A stretch of 11,774 nucleotides of DNA from Flavobacteriales bacterium (GTDB taxonomy: Bacteria; Bacteroidota; Bacteroidia; Flavobacteriales_D; Sanyastnellaceae), in NCBI GenBank assembly GCA_015660615.1, contig DQKQ01000131.1, positions 1-11,774 on the forward strand, read 5' to 3'. Shown here in pieces: positions 1-7,253 of this stretch. The notes under the pieces were generated by a model. It saw nothing but the letters and a program-made list of their open reading frames with translations. It searched no databases and was not told the origin of the DNA. A program made the position numbers and the translations under genes. Positions within the stretch are counted from its first letter, which is position 1, and every line of letters starts with the position of its first letter.

Positions 1-140
1 AAGGATATAGCCGATGGCAAAGAATCTCTAGCTGGGATGTCTGACTGAGCAGACCCTTCAAACGAGATTGACCAAATAAAAAACATCGCTGCAAGTGCTA
101 TTACAGACTTTAACGTGTATAAAGAATTTGTTACTCGCAT
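1..140 (-). CDS. Exported protein of unknown function, N-terminus only (runs off the left edge)
   Basis: Reading leftward from an ATG at 140-138, the frame stays open to the window edge and gives about 46 residues. The start is MRVTNSLYTLKSVIALAAMF, followed by a second hydrophobic stretch and then 'SAQS' before a polar segment (DIPARDSLPSAIS). This looks like a Sec signal peptide: basic n-region with Arg2 and Lys11, hydrophobic core around 13-27, small-residue cleavage site near residue 35. The 'AQS' ending is frequent in Bacteroidota signal peptides. No mature domain is visible, so function is unknown. It lies 45 bp downstream of prmA on the same strand and is probably cotranscribed with tpiA-prmA. 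The start has no strong Shine-Dalgarno; a small inverted repeat (CTACA-A-TGTAG, 145-155) sits just upstream. The frame is short, but the signal-peptide pattern makes a real gene likely. Confidence 0.6.
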   Translation of the reverse strand, partial: MRVTNSLYTLKSVIALAAMFFIWSISFEGSAQSDIPARDSLPSAIS

Positions 141-185
141 CAACCTACAATGTAGTAAGTCACGGATGAGTTTCTGCTATAACTG

Positions 186-1067
186 CTACTCGGGTTTCAC
201 ACAAATAATACACGCCCAACCCTCACTATCCTTAACCTCCTCAATACGCCACCCAAGACCTTCTATCACTCTTTGCAAAACAGGCACATCTCCAACAAAG
301 AATCCCGACAAAGCGATTCTGCCTCCAGGCCTCAAAACTTTGTCATAAGATGCCATATCCTGCACTAAAATATTCCTGTTTATGTTAGCAAGAATAACAT
401 CATTGACAGGAGTACCTTGTAAATCGGCAGCGTCGCCACAAACCACAACAAGACTTTCATTCATTACAGAAAAGCCATTCAATTCAGCGTTTTCTATCGT
501 GTTTGAGTAAGCTCCCTCTTCAATGTCTATCGCTAGTACTGAAGCTGCTCCAAGCTTCAAAGCTGCGATTGCTAACACCCCGGTTCCACAACCCATATCT
601 AATACCGTCAGCCCCTTGACTTCTAAATCTAACAAAGTATGCATCATTAAAAGTGTCGTATCGTGGTGTCCAGTACCGAAAGACATATGTGGCACGATAA
701 CAACATCTAAAAACCCCTTTCCTTTCTTTTCCGGCAAACTGTGGAATGGTGCTCTTACTATGGCTCTTTCACCGACATAAACTGGCTCGTAATTTGCTTC
801 CCATTCTGCATTCCAGTTCCTTGTCTTTATTATACTTTCAGACCAAACAACCTCAGCCATTCCCATCAATCTTACTTTAACATCTAAAAGCTCAGAGCTA
901 TCTACAAATTGCTCGGGAATATAAGCTGTAAGACCTTCATCTGTGGATTCGAAAACTTCGAAATCCAACTCTGAAAGCCAGGCAATAGCAACCTCACGTG
1001 CCGGAAGCAAAGGCGTAAACTTAATGTCAAGTTTAAGGTAATCTGTGCGTATAAACTCTCTGCTCAT
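186..1067 (-). CDS. prmA: Ribosomal protein L11 methyltransferase PrmA
   Basis: PrmA uses S-adenosylmethionine (SAM) to methylate ribosomal protein L11 in the cytoplasm. The 293 residues equal the usual family length. The N-terminal 100 residues fit the substrate-recognition domain, including the acidic 'EGLTAYI' (44-50) seen in Bacteroidota members. The methyltransferase domain shows the PrmA-specific 'FGTGHHDTT' (130-138), the SAM-binding glycine motif 'VLDMGCGTGVL' (155-165), an acidic strand end 'AIDIEE' (179-184), and 'ILANINRN' (225-232) at the active-site position. The ATG follows the tpiA stop by 19 bp, with an AT-rich leader and no clear Shine-Dalgarno. The frame looks intact. It is probably cotranscribed with tpiA upstream and the exported protein downstream. 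The identification rests on family motifs and length and is secure. Confidence 0.96.
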   Translation of the reverse strand: MSREFIRTDYLKLDIKFTPLLPAREVAIAWLSELDFEVFESTDEGLTAYIPEQFVDSSELLDVKVRLMGMAEVVWSESIIKTRNWNAEWEANYEPVYVGERAIVRAPFHSLPEKKGKGFLDVVIVPHMSFGTGHHDTTLLMMHTLLDLEVKGLTVLDMGCGTGVLAIAALKLGAASVLAIDIEEGAYSNTIENAELNGFSVMNESLVVVCGDAADLQGTPVNDVILANINRNILVQDMASYDKVLRPGGRIALSGFFVGDVPVLQRVIEGLGWRIEEVKDSEGWACIICVKPE

Positions 1068-1086
1068 TTAACTTAAAACTGATTAA

Positions 1087-1845
1087 TCAAAGACTTGAAT
1101 CAGATTTTATAATTAACTGAAAATCAGAAGTATCTAGCGAGGCTCCACCAATGAGACCTCCGTCTACATCAGGGCTTCTGAAAATCTCGTCTGCATTAGA
1201 CGGCTTACAACTTCCGCCATATAAAATAGAAGTTCTAAATGCTATATCTTCATCAAACCTATCAGCGAGGTAAGATCTAATAAAACTATGCATTTCCGCT
1301 GCCTGAGCAGCAGATGCAGTTCTCCCCGTCCCAATAGCCCAAATAGGTTCATATGCAACCACCACTCCTGCCATTTCCTCTGAGCTAACACCCTCAAAGG
1401 CAGAGACAAGCTGTGCTTTAATCACCGACTCCTGACTTCCATTATCTCTCGAAGCAAGGTTTTCACCACAGCAAAGCACCACGCCTAGACCAGCATCAAT
1501 ACATCTACGAACTTTTTTCGCAACTATTTCATCTGACTCACCGAAGTCAGCCCTCCTTTCAGAGTGGCCCACTAAAGCAAAATCAACTCCACAAGAAACG
1601 AGCATATTAGCAGTAAACTCACCAGTATAAGCGCCATCAGAAAACGCACTAACTTGTTGTGCTGCAATGAGTATCCCGTTACGTTCACCACCTGAAAGCT
1701 CAGACAAGTAAGGCGCTGGAGGAGCTATCATTACCCTCACATCTTTAGGCATAGAACCCATAGCCGCACCCATTACAGCTATCCGCTCACGGGCCTCATT
1801 TATAGATTTGTTGCTTTTCCAGTTTCCTGCTACGATATTTCTCAT
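1087..1845 (-). CDS. tpiA: Triosephosphate isomerase
   Basis: Interconverts dihydroxyacetone phosphate and glyceraldehyde 3-phosphate in glycolysis and gluconeogenesis. All catalytic elements of the TIM barrel are present: Asn8 and Lys10 in 'GNWKSN', His94 in 'VGHSERR', Glu166 in 'AYEPIWAIGTG', the phosphate-gripping loop 6 (about 170-177), 'LYGGS' (208-212) and the phosphate-binding Gly pair in 'IGGASL' (232-237). I place the start at the ATG at 1845-1843, giving MRNIVAGNWK, because the family normally begins 6-8 residues before the catalytic Asn. An in-frame ATG at 1890 would add 15 unrelated residues and overlap recQ. From the chosen start the protein is 252 residues, the normal length. 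It is probably the first gene of a unit with prmA, transcribed away from recQ across a 26-bp gap. Confidence 0.96.
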   Translation of the reverse strand: MRNIVAGNWKSNKSINEARERIAVMGAAMGSMPKDVRVMIAPPAPYLSELSGGERNGILIAAQQVSAFSDGAYTGEFTANMLVSCGVDFALVGHSERRADFGESDEIVAKKVRRCIDAGLGVVLCCGENLASRDNGSQESVIKAQLVSAFEGVSSEEMAGVVVAYEPIWAIGTGRTASAAQAAEMHSFIRSYLADRFDEDIAFRTSILYGGSCKPSNADEIFRSPDVDGGLIGGASLDTSDFQLIIKSDSSL

Positions 1846-1874
1846 CTTAGATATCTGATATTTGTGCAAATATG
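1846..1874. promoter_or_regulatory. Compact divergent promoter region between tpiA and recQ with a perfect inverted repeat
   Basis: Only 26 bp separate the tpiA and recQ start codons. The gap holds the palindrome AGATATCT (1849-1856) and a 7-2-7 perfect inverted repeat, ATATTTG-TG-CAAATAT (1858-1873), which reaches into the recQ ATG. Because of the symmetry each strand carries a near-match to the Bacteroidota -7 element TAnnTTTG: GATATTTG on plus (1857-1864) and CATATTTG on minus (1874-1867), each matching five of six fixed positions. The plus-strand octamer is identical to the one proposed upstream of pdxH. Inferred starts would give tpiA a leader of about 15 nt and recQ almost none. No convincing -33 element is seen for either direction, so the assignment is tentative. 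Confidence 0.45.
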
Positions 1875-3767
1875 CCTCAGACAGATTCAAAATCCACCAT
1901 CAATTCCACTCTCAAGAAGATTTGGGGTTTTGACGAGCTGAGAAAGTTCCAGGTTGCCCCGATATCAGCCCTCACTTCAGGCACAGACGTAATCGCTCTT
2001 TTACCAACTGGCGGTGGAAAATCCTTATGCTTCCAGCTCCCAGCCCTCGTGCGTGGTGGGCTATGCATCGTGATTTCCCCTCTCATCGCCCTCATGGAAG
2101 ACCAAACCAACCAACTCAAACTTTTAGGCGCACGTGCGGCATCTCTAACTGGAGACAGAAAAAACATAGATAGAATTCTAAACAATGCCAGTGTAGGTGC
2201 ATTAGACTTCCTATACCTTTCTCCCGAAAGACTCAAGGATCCGCTTTTCATAGCTCAGGCTCCCCTACTCGACGTAAGAACTATAGCAATTGACGAGGCC
2301 CATTGTATTTCACAATGGGGGCATGATTTTAGACCTGAGTTCAGAAATATAAGCGTTCTAAAATCCTACTACCCAACAGCTGTTCTTGGCGCATACACAG
2401 CAACTGCAACAAATGAAGTTCTCGCTGATATCGCAACCCAACTAAAGATAGACTCCGGGTGCATCCACACTACCTCGATGAGAAGGCAGAACCTTGAATT
2501 TGAAGTCAGTACTTGGGGCGATACCGAAGAAGAAATATTACTTCTAGCACGCGAACTCAAGGGATCTGGACTTGTTTATGTCAAGACACGAAACGATGCC
2601 GATCGCTGGGCGACAAGACTGTCCTCTGTGGGACTATGCGCCACCTCATTCCATGCCGGCCTTGAAAAAAATATAAAACAAAAACGCCAGCGAGATTGGA
2701 TTTCAGGTAAGGTGTCTATCATGGCCTGCACATCCGCATTCGGAATGGGTATTGATAAACCGAACGTAAGGTGGATTTTACACGTCGGCGCTCCCGCAAA
2801 TCTGGAGAGCTACGTCCAAGAAGCAGGACGAGCTGGTCGCGATGGCAATCCCTCTAGATGTATCTTATTCCAAGGAGCACGGGATTTAAAGAAGAGTGAG
2901 GCGAGAAACAAGGAGATGTTCCCATCCCTTAAAACGATTCAAAATATTTACCAAAGCCTTGCTAATCAAGGCAAAGTAGCAATAGGCGACACCCCAATCG
3001 ACCCCACTAACATTGACATTAAAGAGTCTGCTAAAAATTCTGGATGCACTACCTCAGAGGCTTTGGCCTCACTAGCTTTTTTAAACAGTGCCGGCCATAT
3101 AGATTTAATCAAAAACCCCAGAAGCTCGTTAGGAAAAGTAAAGTGGTTAGGAGGTAGAAATAGCATTGTTAATGAGACGACTCACCCTACCGATATACTT
3201 GCGTCTCATTTAATGAGAATTGGGCTTGACATGGAACCTATTTCAACTTCGGCTAAGAAACTCGGAAGTGAGCTAGGCTTAGCAGAGCACGTTATTGATT
3301 CTGCGTCGAGAACCTTGGACGCTCAAGGTCGATTAGAGTGGATGCCTCAGGCAGCAGAGTATGAGGTTGTTTGGCCTTCTGGGAGAATTAACGCCAAAAA
3401 AATCACCTTACCTTCCTCGGTTTATGCCGACAGGAAAGATTCCGCCGATAAAAAATGGAGCGCCATACAATCATTTATTTCAACTGAAGGATGTCGCTCA
3501 GAACTCCTCGATTTATACTTCAGCGACGACCCCGTGAGTCCATGTGGAGTTTGTGACAACTGCACCTGGAGCAGTAGCAAAACTGAAGAAAAAGTCTTAA
3601 GCATGCTTAGGAAAACTCACCCTGAAGGGGTTGATGCCTTCAATCTCATACGTAAATTCAAGGCAGGCCACAAAGGCGCAGTCTCTAACATTTTAAGAAA
3701 ACTTTTAGACGGAGGGAAAATCCGAACTAAAGGCACCGACGTTTACGTAATTTCGCCGAATGAATAA
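1872..3767 (+). CDS. recQ: RecQ-family ATP-dependent DNA helicase, short form
   Basis: A 3'-to-5' DNA helicase of recombination and repair. The 631 residues show the superfamily 2 helicase core: Walker A 'LPTGGGKS' (44-51), 'DEAH' (141-144), the RecQ aromatic-rich loop 'ISQWGHDFRPEF' (146-157), 'TATAT' (176-180) and motif VI 'QEAGRAGRDG' (316-325). The RecQ zinc-binding site follows, with four spaced cysteines at 541, 558, 561 and 564. A winged-helix-like region occupies the remainder. No HRDC domain is evident, so it resembles the roughly 630-residue RecQ type seen in Bacteroidota rather than the longer HRDC-bearing form. The ATG at 1872 leaves a typical short lead into 'GFDELRKFQ', and an in-frame stop (1848-1850) lies just upstream. 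Its last 8 bases overlap the next gene, implying translational coupling. Confidence 0.95.
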   Translation: MPQTDSKSTINSTLKKIWGFDELRKFQVAPISALTSGTDVIALLPTGGGKSLCFQLPALVRGGLCIVISPLIALMEDQTNQLKLLGARAASLTGDRKNIDRILNNASVGALDFLYLSPERLKDPLFIAQAPLLDVRTIAIDEAHCISQWGHDFRPEFRNISVLKSYYPTAVLGAYTATATNEVLADIATQLKIDSGCIHTTSMRRQNLEFEVSTWGDTEEEILLLARELKGSGLVYVKTRNDADRWATRLSSVGLCATSFHAGLEKNIKQKRQRDWISGKVSIMACTSAFGMGIDKPNVRWILHVGAPANLESYVQEAGRAGRDGNPSRCILFQGARDLKKSEARNKEMFPSLKTIQNIYQSLANQGKVAIGDTPIDPTNIDIKESAKNSGCTTSEALASLAFLNSAGHIDLIKNPRSSLGKVKWLGGRNSIVNETTHPTDILASHLMRIGLDMEPISTSAKKLGSELGLAEHVIDSASRTLDAQGRLEWMPQAAEYEVVWPSGRINAKKITLPSSVYADRKDSADKKWSAIQSFISTEGCRSELLDLYFSDDPVSPCGVCDNCTWSSSKTEEKVLSMLRKTHPEGVDAFNLIRKFKAGHKGAVSNILRKLLDGGKIRTKGTDVYVISPNE

Positions 3768-4959
3768 CCCCAGCCACCCCATTATTACGATAAAGCCTAA
3801 GAGACAGGAAAGTATTCTACGTCGTCACCCTTGGGTTTTTAGTGGTGCAATTAAAAAAGTAGAAGGAAAACCTGGGGCTGGCGATTGGGTAAAAGTGATT
3901 GCTAACAAAGGGGCGCTTCTCGGTTGGGGTCATTTCTCACCTGGAACTTCTATCGCTATCCGCATGCTCACTTTCGCTGAAGACAAGCCTGACGATCAAT
4001 GGTGGATGGATAAGATAAAGGAGGCTATCAGCGTTAGGGAAATGCTTGGTCTTATAGAAAGTGATACGAACGACACCTGCAGGCTCGTTCATGCTGAGGG
4101 TGATGGTTTGCCTGGGCTTATCGCAGATTTCTACGCTGGAGTTTTAGTTATCCAGTGCCACACTCCTGGTATGCACAACGTTATCAAACTTCTTTGCTCT
4201 GCTTTCTCTGAAGCACTTGGAGACAAGCTCGTTGCTGTGTATGATAAAAGCTCTAAAGCCCTTGCCAAGCATGGAGGAACGGTGAGTGAGGATGGTGTGG
4301 TTTGGGGTAAAATGCCTGTGGAACACTACGCTACTGAGCATGGCCATAAGTTCAATATAGATTGGGAGAAAGGGCAGAAAACTGGTTTTTTCATAGACCA
4401 AAGAGAAAACCGCAAGCTGCTCGGCCATTACTCAAAGGACAAGAAGGTCCTCAATGTTTTCAGCTACACAGGTGGTTTTTCTATTTACGCTATGAAAGCA
4501 GGTGCAAAGGAAGTGCACAGCCTTGACAGCTCAGCGAGAGCGCTTGAAGTTTGTGAAGAAAATGTTGCTTTAAACTCTCTAAACATTGATGAGCACAAGA
4601 GCTTACAAGAAGAAGCTGTAGCCTATTTAAAGTCTGACCTTAGCGAATACGATATTATCATTCTCGACCCTCCTGCTTTTGCAAAGCGTGCATCTGCGAG
4701 ACACGCAGCCGTTCAAGGATACAAGCGAATCAACCTTCGCGCTATCGAATCTATGAAACCCGGTTCTTTGTTATTTACGTTCTCTTGTAGCCAAGCTGTC
4801 GATGAGAAGCTGTTTACAAACACAATCATAGCTGCTTCTATACAGGCAAACAGAACCGTGAGAATCCTTCACCGCTTAACACAGCCAGCTGATCACCCCG
4901 TTAGTGCATTCCACCCAGAGGGAGCCTATCTAAAAGGACTTGTGCTCAGAGTGGACTAG
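3760..4959 (+). CDS. rlmI: RlmI-type class I SAM-dependent 23S rRNA (cytosine-C5) methyltransferase
   Basis: Most similar in layout to RlmI, which makes m5C at position 1962 (E. coli numbering) of 23S rRNA. The length of 399 residues is close to that of E. coli RlmI. The N-terminal 75 residues fit a PUA RNA-binding domain ('HPWVFSGAI' 23-31, 'GWGHFSPGTSIAIRML' 55-70). A central domain ends in 'TGFFIDQRENR' (208-218). The Rossmann fold shows the SAM-binding 'VLNVFSYTGGFSIYA' (230-244), acidic 'SLDSS' (254-258), 'ILDPPAFAK' (301-309) and 'FSCS' (341-344) with the candidate catalytic Cys343. The C-terminal 'FHPEGAYLKGLVLR' is family-typical. The start codon lies inside the end of recQ. It ends 24 bp before the convergent pdxH. 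The family is certain; the exact target base is inferred from homology. Confidence 0.87.
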   Translation: MNNPSHPIITIKPKRQESILRRHPWVFSGAIKKVEGKPGAGDWVKVIANKGALLGWGHFSPGTSIAIRMLTFAEDKPDDQWWMDKIKEAISVREMLGLIESDTNDTCRLVHAEGDGLPGLIADFYAGVLVIQCHTPGMHNVIKLLCSAFSEALGDKLVAVYDKSSKALAKHGGTVSEDGVVWGKMPVEHYATEHGHKFNIDWEKGQKTGFFIDQRENRKLLGHYSKDKKVLNVFSYTGGFSIYAMKAGAKEVHSLDSSARALEVCEENVALNSLNIDEHKSLQEEAVAYLKSDLSEYDIIILDPPAFAKRASARHAAVQGYKRINLRAIESMKPGSLLFTFSCSQAVDEKLFTNTIIAASIQANRTVRILHRLTQPADHPVSAFHPEGAYLKGLVLRVD

Positions 4960-4983
4960 AGAGGTCTTAGACAAGCTTAAAAG

Positions 4984-5628
4984 TCAGGGCTGAAGCATTC
5001 CTTTTTTCCAAGCTCCACTTTTAGATTTAGTGTAAACCACTCTATCGTGTAAACGCGAAGCTCTCCCCTGCCAAAATTCTACTCTTTCGAAAGCTATCCT
5101 ATATCCTCCCCAATGTGGAGGCCTTTCAACTTTTTCTACTCCATCAAATCTAGCTTTTACCTCAGCATAAGATTTAGTCAATTGATCTCTTGAATCAATT
5201 GGCGAGCTCTGATCAGATACCCAAGCGCTTAATTGACTATCTCGGGGCCTTGTATCAAAGTACAAATCGTTTTCTTCTTCAGAAACTTCTGTCACCACAC
5301 CCGTTAAGCACACCTGCCTCTGCATCTCAGCCCAAAAAAACGTTGCTCCCGCTTTAGCATTGCTCCTCAAATCCTTACCCTTATGGCTGTTTTTATTCGT
5401 GTAAAAAACCACCGACTCTCCATCTATCGCCTTCACTAAAACCGTCCTGCCTTTAGGAAACCCATCAGATGTAACCGTCGATAAACAAAATGCATTTGCA
5501 TCGGGAACGTTTGACTTTAAAGCTTCACTTATCCAGGCAGAAAGCTGTTGAGCCGGAGAATCCGCCAAATCCTGCATACGCATTTCCCCCTTTACATAAT
5601 CCGTTCTAATCGAGTGTATATTTTTCAT
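4984..5628 (-). CDS. pdxH: Pyridoxamine 5'-phosphate oxidase
   Basis: FMN-dependent enzyme that oxidises pyridoxamine or pyridoxine 5'-phosphate to pyridoxal 5'-phosphate, the last step of vitamin B6 synthesis and salvage. The 214 residues match the family. Visible landmarks are 'IRTDYVKGEM' (7-16) at the N-terminus, 'FCLSTVTSDGFPKGRTVLVK' (47-66) and 'FYTNKNSHKGKDL' (75-87) of the FMN-binding barrel, 'QVCLTG' (105-110), 'RPPHWGGYRI' (169-178) and the family signature 'EFWQGRASRLHDR' (184-196), ending in the usual '...LQP'. The ATG is supported by the conserved N-terminal sequence directly after it. It lies 52 bp downstream of the PhoD-like gene on the same strand, but that gap holds a plausible promoter of its own. 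The frame looks intact. Confidence 0.96.
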   Translation of the reverse strand: MKNIHSIRTDYVKGEMRMQDLADSPAQQLSAWISEALKSNVPDANAFCLSTVTSDGFPKGRTVLVKAIDGESVVFYTNKNSHKGKDLRSNAKAGATFFWAEMQRQVCLTGVVTEVSEEENDLYFDTRPRDSQLSAWVSDQSSPIDSRDQLTKSYAEVKARFDGVEKVERPPHWGGYRIAFERVEFWQGRASRLHDRVVYTKSKSGAWKKGMLQP

Positions 5629-5646
5629 CTAACGAAAATATTAAGC

Positions 5647-5677
5647 CAAATATCACTTGTGATGACACAAATCAAAA
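5647..5677 (-). promoter_or_regulatory. Candidate pdxH promoter with an inverted repeat in its spacer
   Basis: On the minus strand TTTTG (5677-5673) is followed by an 18-base spacer and GATATTTG (5654-5647). This fits the Bacteroidota -33/-7 pattern (TTTG or TTG, then TAnnTTTG) with one mismatch. The predicted start near 5641 would leave a leader of about 12 nt before the pdxH ATG. Two overlapping perfect inverted repeats occupy the spacer: TTGTG-ATGA-CACAA (5657-5670) and TCAC-TT-GTGA (5653-5662). Their placement between the two promoter boxes suggests an operator, but no regulator is identified. Confidence 0.5.
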
Positions 5678-5680
5678 TTC

Positions 5681-7072
5681 TTAGAGTTCTTTAGCTATTA
5701 GAATTTCAGTCCAAACCTCAACACCATTCACATCCTTCACAACAATCTCAAGAGACCTATTCTTTCTCGGACCTGAGAAGTTAAGCTCAGCAAAGTTTCT
5801 AAAAGGCACGGTCGTTCCTTCAATTCTCAAATCGTTAGGCTCATCTGAATTATCGTAAGCGCTGCTTGTAAGTGGCGAAACCGTCAAATCATGAATTACT
5901 GCACCTCCCTCTAACTCTATTCGACTCATATCAGTACAATGCCTATCACCTGTCAAGAAAACCACACCGTGAATATGCTCCTCCTCTATCCTGTCTATAA
6001 TCTCTTGTCTTTCTGGAAAGTTAGCCATATTTTCATGAAGCTCTGCAGTATTTAAAAACTCACCTCCCACTGCGACCATCTTAAATGGAGCTTTACTTTT
6101 ATTTAACGCTGCAATCAACCAATCTATTTGTTCATCTCCGAGCACATGTATATCCTGAGTTCTATTGTTGTGATGTATCCTTTGAGATCTATTGTCTAAC
6201 AAAAAGAACTCCACATCGCTAAACCTAAATGCAGTAGCAATATTGTTTGCTCCTGAAGGCGCTCCATAACTTGGGTTAGCCCAAAATGTTTTAAACGCAT
6301 CCTGAGCCCAGTCTCTATGAACCCAACTGGCATCAGCATCGTTGGGACCAAAGTCATGGTCATCCCAAATCGCATAGTTGGGACAAGCCTTTAAAAGGTC
6401 TTGCATTTCCGATACAGCACGTGTGTGGGTGTAACGATACAGGTACCCTGAATAGCTTTGGACATCCACCTCCCTCATATAAACGTTATCACCTAACCAC
6501 AACATCATGTCCGGCTCAGCAGCTACAATAGACTCGAAAACCTCATATTCACCACCATAACCACGCCCTGGTCTATCGTATATAGAATCATTAATAAATG
6601 TACAACTTCCAATTACAGCTTTAAATTCAGGAGGGTCCATTCTATAATCCCACAGCACCTGAGTGTCGATATTAATTGTATCTCCAATTGCTTCACCGTT
6701 TGCAACCAGCACAGCACTGTAGCTACTCCCTGGATCTAACCCGCTCAACTCAAACTGCGCACTAAACGCTGTTTTTGAATCAGCCCACTTCCAATCAGAA
6801 CTCCCAGCAGATTCTTCATCTCCTTCTTTCCAGTATGATACACTTAAATCAGCAGCATTATCTACTTGAGCCCAAACCTGAGCCGACCTCATACTAACAT
6901 GACCTATCATCGGTCCGCTAATTAATTCTGGAATAGGTTTTTCACAACAAACTGAAGTCGTATCTGCTAAATATGAAATCGTAGTGTAAGTTGGAGCACA
7001 GCCCGCTAAACTTACGAGTGTGAAAACAAGCGCCGTTGTGTAAGCCAATTGATTAACAAGTCGGTTATTCAT
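5681..7072 (-). CDS. PhoD-like metallophosphatase lipoprotein
   Basis: Probable phosphatase or phosphodiesterase of the PhoD-like calcineurin superfamily, attached to a membrane by a lipid anchor outside the cytoplasm. The 463 residues begin with a lipoprotein signal peptide ending in the lipobox 'LAGC' (Cys25). Residues about 50-137 look like the N-terminal beta domain typical of PhoD-like proteins. The metal-binding motifs follow in order: 'VIGSCTF' (153-159), 'WLGDNVY' (192-198), 'IWDDHDFGPND' (235-245), 'GGEFL' (336-340) and 'FLTGDRH' (372-378). Residues just after Cys25 (APTYTT) lack an acidic surface-export signal, so a periplasm-facing location is more likely than the cell surface. A terminator separates it from the upstream T9SS cargo gene, and a consensus -7 box lies before it. 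Substrate is unknown. Confidence 0.88.
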   Translation of the reverse strand: MNNRLVNQLAYTTALVFTLVSLAGCAPTYTTISYLADTTSVCCEKPIPELISGPMIGHVSMRSAQVWAQVDNAADLSVSYWKEGDEESAGSSDWKWADSKTAFSAQFELSGLDPGSSYSAVLVANGEAIGDTINIDTQVLWDYRMDPPEFKAVIGSCTFINDSIYDRPGRGYGGEYEVFESIVAAEPDMMLWLGDNVYMREVDVQSYSGYLYRYTHTRAVSEMQDLLKACPNYAIWDDHDFGPNDADASWVHRDWAQDAFKTFWANPSYGAPSGANNIATAFRFSDVEFFLLDNRSQRIHHNNRTQDIHVLGDEQIDWLIAALNKSKAPFKMVAVGGEFLNTAELHENMANFPERQEIIDRIEEEHIHGVVFLTGDRHCTDMSRIELEGGAVIHDLTVSPLTSSAYDNSDEPNDLRIEGTTVPFRNFAELNFSGPRKNRSLEIVVKDVNGVEVWTEILIAKEL

Positions 7073-7111
7073 CAGTAAATCGTTTATTAAACCTGTGTAG
7101 AATTATAACTT

Positions 7112-7119
7112 CAAAAATA
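7112..7119 (-). promoter_or_regulatory. Candidate -7 element for the PhoD-like gene
   Basis: The minus strand reads TATTTTTG here, an exact match to the Bacteroidota -7 consensus TAnnTTTG. It lies about 40 bp before the ATG at 7072 and directly beyond the terminator of the preceding gene, which is where a new promoter is expected. A matching -33 box is not clear, because the expected position falls inside the terminator stem. Confidence 0.5.
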
Positions 7120-7125
7120 GCGCAT

Positions 7126-7157
7126 AAAAAAAGAGGGAACTCGAAAGTTCCCTCTTT
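7126..7157 (-). terminator. Rho-independent terminator of the T9SS cargo gene
   Basis: A perfect 12-bp stem (7130-7141 with 7146-7157) encloses a four-base loop that reads UUCG in the minus-strand transcript, an extra-stable tetraloop. The stem's 3' arm ends in three U and continues into four more (7129-7126), giving a seven-U run. The U tract lies on the minus side only, so it terminates leftward transcription from the gene at 7254-8213, about 96 bases after its stop codon. Confidence 0.93.
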
Positions 7158-7175
7158 AAATGAGATGTTTCTTTA

Positions 7176-7235
7176 AGAAATTATCTTAGAAATTATCTTA
7201 GAAATTATCTTAGACTTTCTCTTAGACTTTCTCTG
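7176..7235. repeat. Five tandem 12-bp repeats of two subtypes
   Basis: Three identical copies of AGAAATTATCTT (7176-7187, 7188-7199, 7200-7211) are followed without a break by AGACTTTCTCTT (7212-7223) and AGACTTTCTCTG (7224-7235). The array lies between the stop codon of the T9SS cargo gene and its terminator, so it would be transcribed in the 3' UTR. The first subtype is nearly self-complementary (AGA...TCT around AATT). Two subtypes in separate blocks suggest stepwise duplication by replication slippage. A function is not established. Confidence 0.9.
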
Positions 7236-7253
7236 AACTACTTTGTTCTACTC

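Noticed and set aside
1..48. Possible C-terminal tail of a plus-strand gene (KDIADGKESLAGMSD then TGA).
   Set aside because: It is only 15 codons with no recognisable motif. The opposite strand over the same bases gives a start codon and a convincing signal peptide in line with prmA.
1846..1890. Upstream in-frame ATG for tpiA adding 15 residues.
   Set aside because: The extension is not family-like and would overlap recQ. The internal ATG at 1845 gives the standard MRNIVAGNWK start and length.
4960..4983. Search for a terminator between the convergent rRNA methyltransferase and pdxH genes.
   Set aside because: The 24 bp contain no stem followed by a U run in either direction, so none is annotated.
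7176..7235. Tandem repeats considered as a CRISPR array.
   Set aside because: The units are 12 bp and directly adjacent, with no spacers and no cas genes nearby.
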